Below are positions 24,600 through 33,240 of a DNA stretch of 45,858 bases, one piece after another. The notes beneath the pieces were generated by a model. The model was not told where the DNA came from. It did no database searches and worked only from the letters and a program-made list of their open reading frames with translations. Source of the stretch: Treponema sp. (GTDB taxonomy: Bacteria; Spirochaetota; Spirochaetia; Treponematales; Treponemataceae). Location of the stretch: assembly GCA_016297405.1 (NCBI GenBank), contig JAEDGP010000008.1, positions 1 through 45,858 on the forward strand, written 5' to 3'. Made by a program: the position numbers and the translations under genes. Within the stretch, counting starts at the first letter, position 1. The number at the start of each line of letters is the position of its first letter.

Positions 24600-26357
24600 A
24601 TGAATAAATTAGTTCTTTCTAAAAAAGTGATGCTCGGTCTTTGTATAGCATCCTGTACCGTTTGTGGTTTTGCAAAACCAAAAGCTGCTAAAGCTGTTGA
24701 TCCTGTTGCTGCTGTAACAAAGCTTGCGCCGGTAACTCAGCTTGCAAAAAATCCTACGGAAGGTGTTTACTACAGTCTCTTCGTTCGTTCTTTTGCCGAT
24801 GGTAATGGTGATGGAATCGGTGATTTTAAGGGACTTACTAAGCGACTTGACTATTTGAACGACGGAAATGATCTTACAACATCGGATCTTGGCATTACAG
24901 GACTTTGGCTTTTGCCAATTTTTGCGTCACCATCATATCATGGTTATGATGTAGATGATTATTATTCTGTAAACCCTGAATACGGAACAATGAAAGATTT
25001 TGAAACTTTCATTGCAGAAGCTCATAAGCGTGGAATTAAAGTTATTCTTGATATGACTTGTAACCATTCATCTCCTTATAATGATTGGTTTAAAGCTTCA
25101 AGAAATCCAAATGACCCTCATCGTGACTGGTATCGATGGATTACTGATCTTGATTTGACTGAATTTGGTGGAAAATACAACGGTAAACAGAAGATTTGGG
25201 GTCATAATGTTTGGACAATCGATAATACTCCTGTAGAAGGAAAAAAACTTCCTAATGGTGATAACGTTTACAGTTATTATGCAGGTGTTTTTGGTTCACA
25301 GATGCCAGACTATAATATGGATAGTAAAGGGGTTCGTGAAGAATTCAAGAAAGTCTTCAAATTCTGGCTTGATAAAGGTGTAGATGGTTTCCGTTTTGAT
25401 GCTGTTGGTCATATTTATAATAGTGTAGAAGTTATGCCTGGTTCTGAAACAGCAAACAAGGCTGTTCAGTTCTGTAAGGAAATGCAGGATTATATTACAA
25501 GCGTAAAACCTGGTGCATTCTGTGTTGCTGAAGTATGGGAACCAACTTCCACTCGTGCAAAATATATTGCAGGCTTTCAGTCAAATTTCCATTTTGATAT
25601 GGGAAATATGATTATCAATGCTATCAATGGACAGGAACAGAACGAAAATGATGGGGTTCCAGTTGATCCAGATCCAAAGACTTACAATGGAATCGCTCAT
25701 ACTTTGTATGGTGATTATCAGTTGTATAAAGCTTCCAATCCCAATTATATCGATTCTCCATTCCTTTCAAATCATGACCAGGGACGAAGCGCTGCTCCTC
25801 TTAGAAGAAAATTGCCAAAGATGAAACTTGCTGCTGATATGTATATTCTTGCAGAAGGTGTTCCTTTTATTTATTACGGTGAAGAAATTGCCATGATGAG
25901 TGGTAGCGATGATCCAACAAAGCGTACACCTTTTGTATGGAAAGAAGCTGGAAAAGACAAGATGCAGCCAACCTGGTGTTATGGCGGACCGTATGGAAAT
26001 ATCGAAAACTACAACAAAAAGACTGTTCCTGTAAGCGTTCAGGAAAAAGATCCGAATTCACTTTTGCAACATTATAAACGTGTTATTCGTGTAAAGACTG
26101 CACATCCTGCTTTGTTCAAAGGTCGATTGGTACCAAAGGATACTGGAAATCCTTATCTGGAATCTTGGGTTATGGAATGTGCTGAGGAAAAGGCTTTTGT
26201 TGTACATAACGTTTCAGCTCATAACGATGTGACTGTAAAATTACCTGAAGGATGTGATATGCCTATGGTTTATGCAGCAAATCCAAACGCAAAAGTTGAA
26301 GGCGGAATGCTTACAATTCCTGCAATGAGTTCTGTTGTGCTTGCTCAGAATAAATAA
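24600..26357 (+). CDS. Alpha-amylase family GH13 glycosidase, exported
   Basis: 585 aa. The ATG at 24600 has GGAGGAAA five to six bases upstream; an in-frame TTG four codons earlier lies over that site and is rejected. The N-terminus is exported. It has both a lipobox-like IASC (Cys19) and a possible peptidase I site at GFA (residue 25), so lipoprotein or soluble form is open. The GH13 barrel has the calcium-binding DGNGDGIGDFKG, the VILDMTCNHSS box, Asp267 in GFRFDAVGH (nucleophile), Glu311 in VAEVWE (acid/base) and Asp393 in SNHDQGR. It should cut starch or maltodextrins into pieces for MalE. It has its own promoter and lies after the malG terminator. Confidence 0.92.
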   Translation: MNKLVLSKKVMLGLCIASCTVCGFAKPKAAKAVDPVAAVTKLAPVTQLAKNPTEGVYYSLFVRSFADGNGDGIGDFKGLTKRLDYLNDGNDLTTSDLGITGLWLLPIFASPSYHGYDVDDYYSVNPEYGTMKDFETFIAEAHKRGIKVILDMTCNHSSPYNDWFKASRNPNDPHRDWYRWITDLDLTEFGGKYNGKQKIWGHNVWTIDNTPVEGKKLPNGDNVYSYYAGVFGSQMPDYNMDSKGVREEFKKVFKFWLDKGVDGFRFDAVGHIYNSVEVMPGSETANKAVQFCKEMQDYITSVKPGAFCVAEVWEPTSTRAKYIAGFQSNFHFDMGNMIINAINGQEQNENDGVPVDPDPKTYNGIAHTLYGDYQLYKASNPNYIDSPFLSNHDQGRSAAPLRRKLPKMKLAADMYILAEGVPFIYYGEEIAMMSGSDDPTKRTPFVWKEAGKDKMQPTWCYGGPYGNIENYNKKTVPVSVQEKDPNSLLQHYKRVIRVKTAHPALFKGRLVPKDTGNPYLESWVMECAEEKAFVVHNVSAHNDVTVKLPEGCDMPMVYAANPNAKVEGGMLTIPAMSSVVLAQNK

Positions 26358-26380
26358 ACGATTTTTTTGAAACAGTTAAT

Positions 26381-26413
26381 CGGCTGAATTATCTTTAATG
26401 ATAATTTTAGCCG
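26381..26413 (+). terminator. Hairpin after the amylase gene
   Basis: CGGCT (26381-26385) pairs with AGCCG (26409-26413), with an inner AATTATC/GATAATT stem and a 5-nt loop. No good T-tract follows, so it is either a weak terminator or a 3'-end stabiliser. Confidence 0.45.
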
Positions 26414-26434
26414 AACAGCTTTCCTTGATGTAGA

Positions 26435-26560
26435 GGCTGTCCAATAAGGTAGCATTACGGTGGTTTGGTTTATCGAAACCACCACATTTAGTGTAGCAGT
26501 CATTTCGACAGGCTCAATGAGCGCTACACTCATTACCTATTGGACTGCCCTTTTTTTTTT
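26435..26560 (+). repeat. Small palindromic MITE-like element ending in a terminator
   Basis: About 115 bp bounded by near-perfect inverted repeats: GGCTGTCCAATAAGGTA (26435-26451) and TACCTATTGGACTGCCC (26534-26550), followed by ten T. Two further hairpins lie inside: GGTGGTTT (26459-26466) / AAACCACC (26476-26483), and GTGTAGC (26491-26497) / GCTACAC (26523-26529). No coding frame. The layout fits a dispersed non-coding repeat that now also ends transcription from the amylase side. Confidence 0.6.
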
Positions 26561-26585
26561 AGATAGGGTGTTGTAGAATGTTTTT

Positions 26586-28412
26586 ATGAATAAAAAGGTC
26601 TTTCGTTTATTTATATGTTTTTTCTGTTTTTCTTTTTCTCTGATTGGGTGTAAAAAAGTCAGTGAGATGTCGCTGGAAGAAATCGAACAGACTCGAATCA
26701 AAAATGAAAATGAATTAATTTTGAAAACTTTAACAAAACCATGGAAAAACCAGAAGTTTGTGAATGGAATTGTGGGTGGTGTCTGGAACGACACGATTAT
26801 GTCAGATCCAAAAACGTTTAATAAATATATTGGTGAACGAGATGGTGAAAGCTCTGCTTTAATCGAGAAGACGCTGATATGGTTGTGTGATTATGATTTT
26901 GTAGAAAAAAAGTGGGTTGGTGAAGCTGCTGATTTTGAAATCGAAACCGATGAGGAAAAAGGTACTCTTACTGTTCATTGGACGATTAAAGATGATGTTT
27001 TCTGGTCGTTTTATAATAGCGATAAGAAGATTCCAGTTACCAGCGATGATTTTGTGTTCTGGTACAACGAGATTTATGGTGATCCTGATTTTCATTCAAG
27101 CGGATATGCACAGCAGTTTGTGAAACTGGATGATGGAACTGAAGGGCATGTGGACTGCATAAAAATCGACGAAAGAAGATTTGATTTTGTTTTTCCAAGA
27201 ATTGTTGCAGAGCCGCTTTTGGCCTGTAACATGAGCTTGTGCCCGTCTTTTGTATATAGGCCGGCAAAAGAACGTGGTGGTATAGATGAAGTAATGAAAC
27301 TTTATTCTGTTGATTGCGACGTTACATCGATTCCTTCCTGTGGTAAATTTTTTATCAGCGAATATGTTCCAGGCCAGCGTGTTGTTTTAAGTAGGAATAA
27401 GGATTATTGGGAAAAAGATGAAAATGGTGTTTCCATTCCGTATTTTGAAAAACTTGTTTGTCAAATTGTTGGAGATGCAAATACCGATTTTCTTTTGTTC
27501 AAAGAAGGTAAAACAGAAACTTTCTATCCAAGGCCGGAAGAATTAAATGATGTTGTAAACAATCAGGAAAATGATTACACCGTTTTCAATTCGGATGGGG
27601 CGTTAGGTTGTTCTTTCTGGAGCTTCAATCAAAATCCCAAAAATAAAAACGAAGTGTATTACAAGTGGTTTACACAAAAGAAATTTCGTCAGGCTATGAG
27701 TTGCGTTTTGAATCGAAATCGAATCATCAAACAGGTTTATCGAGGGCTTGCGCAGCCAAAATATGATTTTTTTCCTGTGGGTAATGCTTTTCATAGTGAT
27801 GAGATCTCGCTGGAATATAGGTATGATCTGGAAAAAGCCGCGAAGCTTTTAAGTGAAATTGGTTTTGAAAAGGATAGGGAAGGAATTCTTCGAGATGGAG
27901 AAGGAAATGCTGTGGAATTTGATTTGACAGTCGTTTCCTCCCAGACGACTTTGAATGACATTGCTTTGATTTTGATGGATGATCTTAGTAAGATTGGAAT
28001 AAAACTGAATATTCGTCAGACTGATTTTCAAAAAGTTGTTGAAATGCTTACTGCGTCATACGACTGGCAAACAGTGTTTATTAGTCTTGGAACGAATCTG
28101 TTTCCTTCTCAAGGAAGCAATGTGTGGCCTTCTTATGGAAATATGCATTTATGGAATCCATTGCAGACAGAACCTGCAACTCAGTGGGAAGCGCGAATTG
28201 ATTATTTATATAACGAAGGTTGCTATACACGGGATGAAAAGAAAGCGAAGGAAATATGGGATGAATACCAGAGTATTTTGCTGGAACAATGTCCTGTAAT
28301 TTATTTGGTTCGTTCCAGATCTTTTTTTGCAATTCGAAATAAATGGAATCTAGAAAATGTTTATTTTGATAACATTGTTGGAAGCAGAACGGAAAGAGTT
28401 TTTCTGAAGTAG
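26586..28412 (+). CDS. Oligopeptide ABC transporter substrate-binding lipoprotein (family 5)
   Basis: 608 aa. The lipobox is LIGC (Cys22), so it is lipid-anchored in the periplasm. The family-5 receptor features are clear: an N-terminal region with VWNDTIMSDPKTFNKYIG, then FTIKDDVFWS-type WTIKDDVFWSFYN, PVTSDDFVFWYNEI, and a C-terminal lobe with KKFRQAMSCVLNRN and AAKLLSEIGF. Usual substrates of this group are peptides, and this fits the OppBCDF genes that follow. Upstream is the MITE-like repeat. There is no Shine-Dalgarno; a TAGAAT (26574-26579) lies 6 nt before the ATG, so the mRNA may start at the codon. The permease gene follows after 10 bp. Confidence 0.85.
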   Translation: MNKKVFRLFICFFCFSFSLIGCKKVSEMSLEEIEQTRIKNENELILKTLTKPWKNQKFVNGIVGGVWNDTIMSDPKTFNKYIGERDGESSALIEKTLIWLCDYDFVEKKWVGEAADFEIETDEEKGTLTVHWTIKDDVFWSFYNSDKKIPVTSDDFVFWYNEIYGDPDFHSSGYAQQFVKLDDGTEGHVDCIKIDERRFDFVFPRIVAEPLLACNMSLCPSFVYRPAKERGGIDEVMKLYSVDCDVTSIPSCGKFFISEYVPGQRVVLSRNKDYWEKDENGVSIPYFEKLVCQIVGDANTDFLLFKEGKTETFYPRPEELNDVVNNQENDYTVFNSDGALGCSFWSFNQNPKNKNEVYYKWFTQKKFRQAMSCVLNRNRIIKQVYRGLAQPKYDFFPVGNAFHSDEISLEYRYDLEKAAKLLSEIGFEKDREGILRDGEGNAVEFDLTVVSSQTTLNDIALILMDDLSKIGIKLNIRQTDFQKVVEMLTASYDWQTVFISLGTNLFPSQGSNVWPSYGNMHLWNPLQTEPATQWEARIDYLYNEGCYTRDEKKAKEIWDEYQSILLEQCPVIYLVRSRSFFAIRNKWNLENVYFDNIVGSRTERVFLK

Positions 28413-28422
28413 TGGAGGGGAA

Positions 28423-29523
28423 ATGTTCAAACCAAAACAGATTGTCACAGTTTTACGAATGCCGTGGGCCTGGTTCAAAAAGAAATCCCCATTGCTTAGT
28501 TTTATTGTTGACCGGCTTATAACAATGTTTGCTTTGTTGTTTTTTTTGGGGTTCGCCTTATTTGCTTTAATGGAACTGGCACCTGGAGATATTGTAGATC
28601 AGATGATGAGTCAGCAAATCATGTCTGGTACTGATGGCGCTCAAAAAGGTCAAAGTTCATCCCAAAGTGCCGGCAATGAAATAATGAACGAAACACAGGC
28701 AGCGAAACTGAGATCTGAAATGGGAATTGATCAGCCTTTTTATGTTCAATATTTTAAATGGCTTGAAAGGGTTGTGGTTCATCATGATTTGGGAAAAAGT
28801 CTTGTTTCGAAAGCGCCTGTTTCTTTTTTGATTCAAAGTCGAATCTGGAACTCCCTTATTTTGAATCTGATTAGTCTTGTTTTCATCACTGTGATTTCAT
28901 TTGCTTTGGGTGTTTATTTTTCAAGCAAGGCTGGCACAAAAATTGATACAGGAGTGACTTTTTTTGCATTGTTCTTTCATGCATTTCCTGGAATCCTGCT
29001 TCTGATCTTGTTTCAATTGTTTGCTTCTGTAAGCGGACTTTTTCCGGTGACGGCTTTTCCGTCTTTTCAGTTTTCTGATGCTCCCTTCAAATGGATTTTC
29101 AGTTATTCCCATCATATATTTTTACCGCTTCTGGCATCTTTGCTAGGGGGAATTGGTGGTACTTTGCGAATGATCAGGGCGACCATGCTTGATCAGATGG
29201 GAATGCCTTATATTCTGGCGTTAAGATCCAGGGGAATATGTGAAAGGCGCGTTTATTTGAATCATGCTTTTAAGAATACGTTGAATCCATATATAACAGG
29301 TAGCGCAAATCTTCTTGCCAGTCTTTTTAGCGGATCTCTCGTTCTGGAAATTATTTTCGCTTATCCAGGAATTGGTCGTCTTATGTACGAGGCGGTTTTG
29401 CAGCAGGATATCAATCTGGTTTTGGCGAACAGCATGTTTGTTTCTGCTTTGGAACTGTTAGGCATGCTTGTTTCTGACATTCTGCTAGCATTAGTTGATC
29501 CTAGAATTCGATACGGAGAATAG
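28423..29523 (+). CDS. oppB: Oligopeptide ABC transporter permease OppB
   Basis: 366 aa with six predicted membrane segments; GGAGGGG precedes the ATG. The family phrase LAPGDIVDQMM is near the start, and QPFYVQYFKWLERVVVHHDLGKS follows. The coupling loop reads ALRSRGICERRVYLNHAFKNTLNPYIT, and the C-terminal end is LALVDPRIRYGE, as in OppB/DppB. A 30-residue Ser/Gln-rich insertion (TDGAQKGQSSSQSAG) lies in the first periplasmic loop. It pairs with the OppC half of the next gene, two bases downstream. Confidence 0.92.
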   Translation: MFKPKQIVTVLRMPWAWFKKKSPLLSFIVDRLITMFALLFFLGFALFALMELAPGDIVDQMMSQQIMSGTDGAQKGQSSSQSAGNEIMNETQAAKLRSEMGIDQPFYVQYFKWLERVVVHHDLGKSLVSKAPVSFLIQSRIWNSLILNLISLVFITVISFALGVYFSSKAGTKIDTGVTFFALFFHAFPGILLLILFQLFASVSGLFPVTAFPSFQFSDAPFKWIFSYSHHIFLPLLASLLGGIGGTLRMIRATMLDQMGMPYILALRSRGICERRVYLNHAFKNTLNPYITGSANLLASLFSGSLVLEIIFAYPGIGRLMYEAVLQQDINLVLANSMFVSALELLGMLVSDILLALVDPRIRYGE

Positions 29524-29525
29524 TC

Positions 29526-31598
29526 ATGAGAAACTTTTTTACATATCTTCGAACAAGAAAAATCGCCTTTGTTTCATTTATTTTCCTGGTTTTTCTGTAT
29601 TTTGTAATGATTGGAGCTGAGTTTTTTGCTCCATACTCACAGACAAAATCCTTTGAAGATAATACATATCATCCATGCAATGTTGAAATTACTGGCAAAG
29701 GCCTGAAGGTCCGGGAAATGCGGGTAATAAATCACACAACTTGGGAATATGCAAAAGTAAGGGATGAAGGATATACCCATGATCTTGCTTTTTTTGTGAA
29801 AGGTGAAAAATATAAGCTTTTTGGTTTTATACCTTGCGACATTCATCTTTTTGGTACAAAAAGTGAAAATGGAGAAGAAAGCTATCCAGTGTATCTTTTT
29901 GGTGCAGATAATCTGGGGCGTGATCTTTTTTCCAGAATCATATATGGAAGCCGCATTTCTTTGACCATAGGTTTTGTTGCTACTGCAGTTTCGCTGATTC
30001 TTGCAGTTTTGATTGGCGGCATTTCTGGTTTTTTTGGAGGAATAACTGACTGGTTTGGCATGAGATTATCGGAGTTTTTCATGCTTATTCCAACTTTGTA
30101 TTTTATATTGTTTCTGCGTTCCATTTTGAATACCAAGATGGACAGTGGGACTGCATATATGATGATAACTGTAATTCTTGCCCTGGTTGGATGGCCTGGC
30201 AGCGCAAGAACGCTGCGTGGTCTAGTTCATGCCATAAAAAGGGAAGAATTCGTTGTGAATGCCTCTTTGGAAGGCATCCCGTCTGTTGTGGCAATATTCA
30301 GATATATTATTCCGCAAACAGCAAGCTTGCTGATCGTAAGTACGGCTTTAAGTATTCCTGGTTTCATTATGAGTGAAACAACACTTTCTTATCTGGGGCT
30401 AGGTATCAGTGATCCGTCTGTGAGCTGGGGTTCGCTTATAAACAGGGATATTTCTACTTTGAATAATTTGAAAAACTTCCCTTGGCTTTTGATTCCAGTT
30501 CTTTTACTCTTGCTTGTTACTCTTGGGTTCAATTTCATTGGTGATGTTCTAAGGGATTATTATGATCCTTATAATGCCATCTTTAAAAAGCGTTTGGTGA
30601 TATTTAAGGCAAAATCTGGAAAAAAGGATGAAGAAACTGATCCAGAAGCAAAAAATCATTTGCTTTATGTTCGCGATATGCATGTTACTTTCGATATCCA
30701 GCGCGGAATCAAACGAGTTCCAATATACGCGGTTCGTGGTGTTTCCTATTATGTGGATGAAGGGGAAGTTTTGGGAATTGTAGGTGAGTCTGGAAGTGGA
30801 AAATCAGTTTCAACTACGGCCATTACAGGATTGCTTCCAAAAAACAGTGTTTTTTCCGGTCATATATATTTTGACGGAACAGAAATATCTTATCTTCCTC
30901 AAAATATAATCAGGGAGTATAGGGGAAAGAAGATTGGACTGGTCTTTCAGGAATCGGGAAGGTCTTTTGATCCTTTGCAGAATATTGGCAGCGTCTTTTA
31001 CGAAACGCTTAAAAACGAAAATCCTTATATTTCAAAAGATGAGGCGAAAAACAAAACTATTTCGCTTCTTAGGGAAGTTGGGTTGCCAGATCCGGAGGGA
31101 AGGTTGAAGGCTTATCCACATCAGTTTAGCGGTGGTCAGTTGCAGAGAATCGGTATAGCGCTGGCGCTGGCACAAAATTGCAGGCTTTTGATTGCAGATG
31201 AACCTACAACTGCACTTGATGTTACGATTCAAGCTCAAATCGTTTCTCTTTTGATAAGCTTGAAGGAAAAAAGAAAACTTTCCATTATTTTCATAAGTCA
31301 CAATATCAATCTTGTTGCAGGAATTTCAGATCGAATTCTAGTAATGTATGGCGGAAAGGTGATGGAATGTGGTCAGGCTGAACAGATTTTGAATCGGCCA
31401 AAACATCCTTACACAAAGGCTTTAGTTGCTGCAATGCCTGAATTTGGAAGCCATTATACAATGGAGAAAATGAACTTTATAGAGGGAAAAGTTTCTGATC
31501 CATCGAATCCACCAGATGGATGTCCGTTTGCCCCAAGGTGCGGTAATGCTTCAGAAAAATGCAGATCGATAGAAGAAGGTTGTGTGGAGGTTCTATGA
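29526..31598 (+). CDS. oppC: Fused oligopeptide permease-ATPase (OppC-OppD)
   Basis: 690 aa in one reading frame. Residues 1-345 are an OppC permease: one membrane segment, an extracytoplasmic loop of about 90 residues (up to IHLFGTKSENGEES), then five membrane segments and a coupling region NASLEGIPSVVAIFRYIIPQTASLL. A charged linker (about 350-375, KSGKKDEETDPEAKN) leads into a complete OppD ATPase: Walker A GESGSGKS (420-427), signature SGGQLQR (from 535), Walker B LLIADEPT with Glu559, and an H-loop SHN in place of THD. The C-terminal Cys cluster (CPFAPRC, then C) is typical of OppD. OppC and OppD are normally separate proteins. The gene overlaps oppF by 4 bp (ATGA). Confidence 0.92.
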   Translation: MRNFFTYLRTRKIAFVSFIFLVFLYFVMIGAEFFAPYSQTKSFEDNTYHPCNVEITGKGLKVREMRVINHTTWEYAKVRDEGYTHDLAFFVKGEKYKLFGFIPCDIHLFGTKSENGEESYPVYLFGADNLGRDLFSRIIYGSRISLTIGFVATAVSLILAVLIGGISGFFGGITDWFGMRLSEFFMLIPTLYFILFLRSILNTKMDSGTAYMMITVILALVGWPGSARTLRGLVHAIKREEFVVNASLEGIPSVVAIFRYIIPQTASLLIVSTALSIPGFIMSETTLSYLGLGISDPSVSWGSLINRDISTLNNLKNFPWLLIPVLLLLLVTLGFNFIGDVLRDYYDPYNAIFKKRLVIFKAKSGKKDEETDPEAKNHLLYVRDMHVTFDIQRGIKRVPIYAVRGVSYYVDEGEVLGIVGESGSGKSVSTTAITGLLPKNSVFSGHIYFDGTEISYLPQNIIREYRGKKIGLVFQESGRSFDPLQNIGSVFYETLKNENPYISKDEAKNKTISLLREVGLPDPEGRLKAYPHQFSGGQLQRIGIALALAQNCRLLIADEPTTALDVTIQAQIVSLLISLKEKRKLSIIFISHNINLVAGISDRILVMYGGKVMECGQAEQILNRPKHPYTKALVAAMPEFGSHYTMEKMNFIEGKVSDPSNPPDGCPFAPRCGNASEKCRSIEEGCVEVL

Positions 31599-32575
31599 GC
31601 AAAAATATTTTAAGTGTTTCACATTTAAGCAAAACCTTCAGCCTGGAGGCAGGCTTTTTTTCCAGAAACAAAAAAACGGTTTATGCTGTAAATGATGTTT
31701 CTTTCGATATTGAAAAAGGTTCTACTTATGGTATCGTTGGTGAATCCGGGTGCGGCAAAACAACAACAGCGCGGCTTATTGTTCAGATGTATAAGCAGAC
31801 AAGCGGGCAGGTGTTTTTTTACGATCATAATGACGAATATGAAGTTTCAAAGCTTTCAAAAAAACAGCTTAAGGAATATCGGGAAAAAGTAAAATATGTT
31901 TTTCAAGATCCGTCCCGGTCTTTGAATCCAAGAATGACCGTTTTCCAGATTCTTACGGGAGCGTTAAAATATTCTTCCCGGTGGAAAGGTAGAAAAGACG
32001 CCTGGGAAAAAGCCTGTAAGATAATCGAGGAAGTGGGACTTAATGAAAGTGATTTGAACAGAAGACCTACGGATTTTTCTGGGGGGCAAAGGCAGCGCAT
32101 TTCAATCGCACGCGGGCTTATTATGGAGCCTTCCTTGCTGATTTGTGATGAAGTTGTTTCAGCGCTGGACGTTTCCATTCAGGGGCAGATAATCAATTTG
32201 CTTGAACAGTTGCGTGAAAAACGGAATTTGAGTTATATTTTCATAACTCATGATCTGAAAGTTGCCTGTTATTTTTGTGACAAGATTGGTGTGATGTACC
32301 GAGGTGTACTTGTTGAAGAAGGGCCTGCAAAAGATCTGTATAAATCAGCATTTCATCCTTATACAAAACTTTTGTTTCAGGGAGCTTCGCTATTCAAAAA
32401 CTCGTCTAATGCAGAAGTGAAGACAACGCTGGAAGTTGAAAATGCTTGTCCGTTTGCTTATCGTTGTGAGAAAGCTTTTGAAAAGTGCAGGAAATTACTT
32501 CCGGAATGGACGGATCTGGGTGGTGGAAAAAAGGTAAGGTGCTTTCTGGCAGAACAAACTGGCGGAGAAATGTAA
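31595..32575 (+). CDS. oppF: Oligopeptide ABC transporter ATP-binding protein OppF
   Basis: 326 aa from the ATG that overlaps the stop of the previous gene; GGAGG lies just before. Walker A GESGCGKTT (49-57), Q-loop FQDPSRSLNPRM, signature FSGGQRQR, Walker B LLICDEVVSALD (Val where Pro is usual) and H-loop THDL. The C-terminus carries the Opp cysteine cluster (CPFAYRC, then C). It would form the asymmetric ATPase pair with the fused OppD half. The HAD gene starts 2 bp after its stop. Confidence 0.92.
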   Translation: MSKNILSVSHLSKTFSLEAGFFSRNKKTVYAVNDVSFDIEKGSTYGIVGESGCGKTTTARLIVQMYKQTSGQVFFYDHNDEYEVSKLSKKQLKEYREKVKYVFQDPSRSLNPRMTVFQILTGALKYSSRWKGRKDAWEKACKIIEEVGLNESDLNRRPTDFSGGQRQRISIARGLIMEPSLLICDEVVSALDVSIQGQIINLLEQLREKRNLSYIFITHDLKVACYFCDKIGVMYRGVLVEEGPAKDLYKSAFHPYTKLLFQGASLFKNSSNAEVKTTLEVENACPFAYRCEKAFEKCRKLLPEWTDLGGGKKVRCFLAEQTGGEM

Positions 32576-32577
32576 TT

Positions 32578-33219
32578 ATGGATATTAAGGCAGTTATTTT
32601 TGATATGGACGGAGTGATTCTTGATACTGAAACCATTTGCTTTAAAACATGGGAACTTGCAGCTAGAGATTTCACAATCGCGGATTATGAGAAAGCGGAA
32701 CATGCTTGTCTTGGAACTAATAAAAAAGAAACGGAAAACATCCTTAAGAATTTCTTTGGCGATGATTTTGACGCCAAAGCTTTTATGGAAAGAACTTCCC
32801 ATTATTTTTATGAAATCGAAAGAACTCAAGGAATCTCTTTGATGAAAGAAGTAATACCGACCCTTGAATATTTGAGTGGCAAATATAAAATCGCATTGGC
32901 TTCTTCTACCAGAGAGGTTGTGGTGCGTCGTCAGCTTACAAATGCAGGAGTAATAAAATATTTTCAAACGATTACGTGTGGGGATCAAGTCACTAAATCA
33001 AAACCTGATCCGGAAATATATCTTAAGGCATGCGCTTCGATTGGAATTGTACCACAGAATGCTTGTGCGGTTGAGGATAGTCCCAATGGAATTCGCAGTG
33101 CTTTTTCTGCAGGCCTAAAGCCAATCATGGTCCCAGATAAAATCATGCCAGATGGGGAGATGAAAGAAAAATGCTTTAAAATTGTCGAGCATCTGGGCTT
33201 GCTTAAAGACTTCCTGTAG
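32578..33219 (+). CDS. HAD-family phosphatase / beta-phosphoglucomutase-like
   Basis: 213 aa from the ATG at 32578, with GGAGAAA upstream; an earlier in-frame ATG lies inside oppF. The HAD motifs are all present: FDMDGVILDTE (Asp9, Asp11), SSTR, KSKPDPEIY and VEDSPNGI. The small cap after residue 15 matches the beta-PGM/phosphatase subgroup. Substrate unknown; sugar phosphates are likely. It is the last gene of the opp transcription unit. Confidence 0.88.
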   Translation: MDIKAVIFDMDGVILDTETICFKTWELAARDFTIADYEKAEHACLGTNKKETENILKNFFGDDFDAKAFMERTSHYFYEIERTQGISLMKEVIPTLEYLSGKYKIALASSTREVVVRRQLTNAGVIKYFQTITCGDQVTKSKPDPEIYLKACASIGIVPQNACAVEDSPNGIRSAFSAGLKPIMVPDKIMPDGEMKEKCFKIVEHLGLLKDFL

Positions 33220-33240
33220 TAAAAATGGTATATTTAAAAT

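Noticed and set aside
32458..32988. 176-codon minus-strand frame over the oppF/HAD junction
   Set aside because: It is a shadow of two well-supported plus-strand genes and has no start context.
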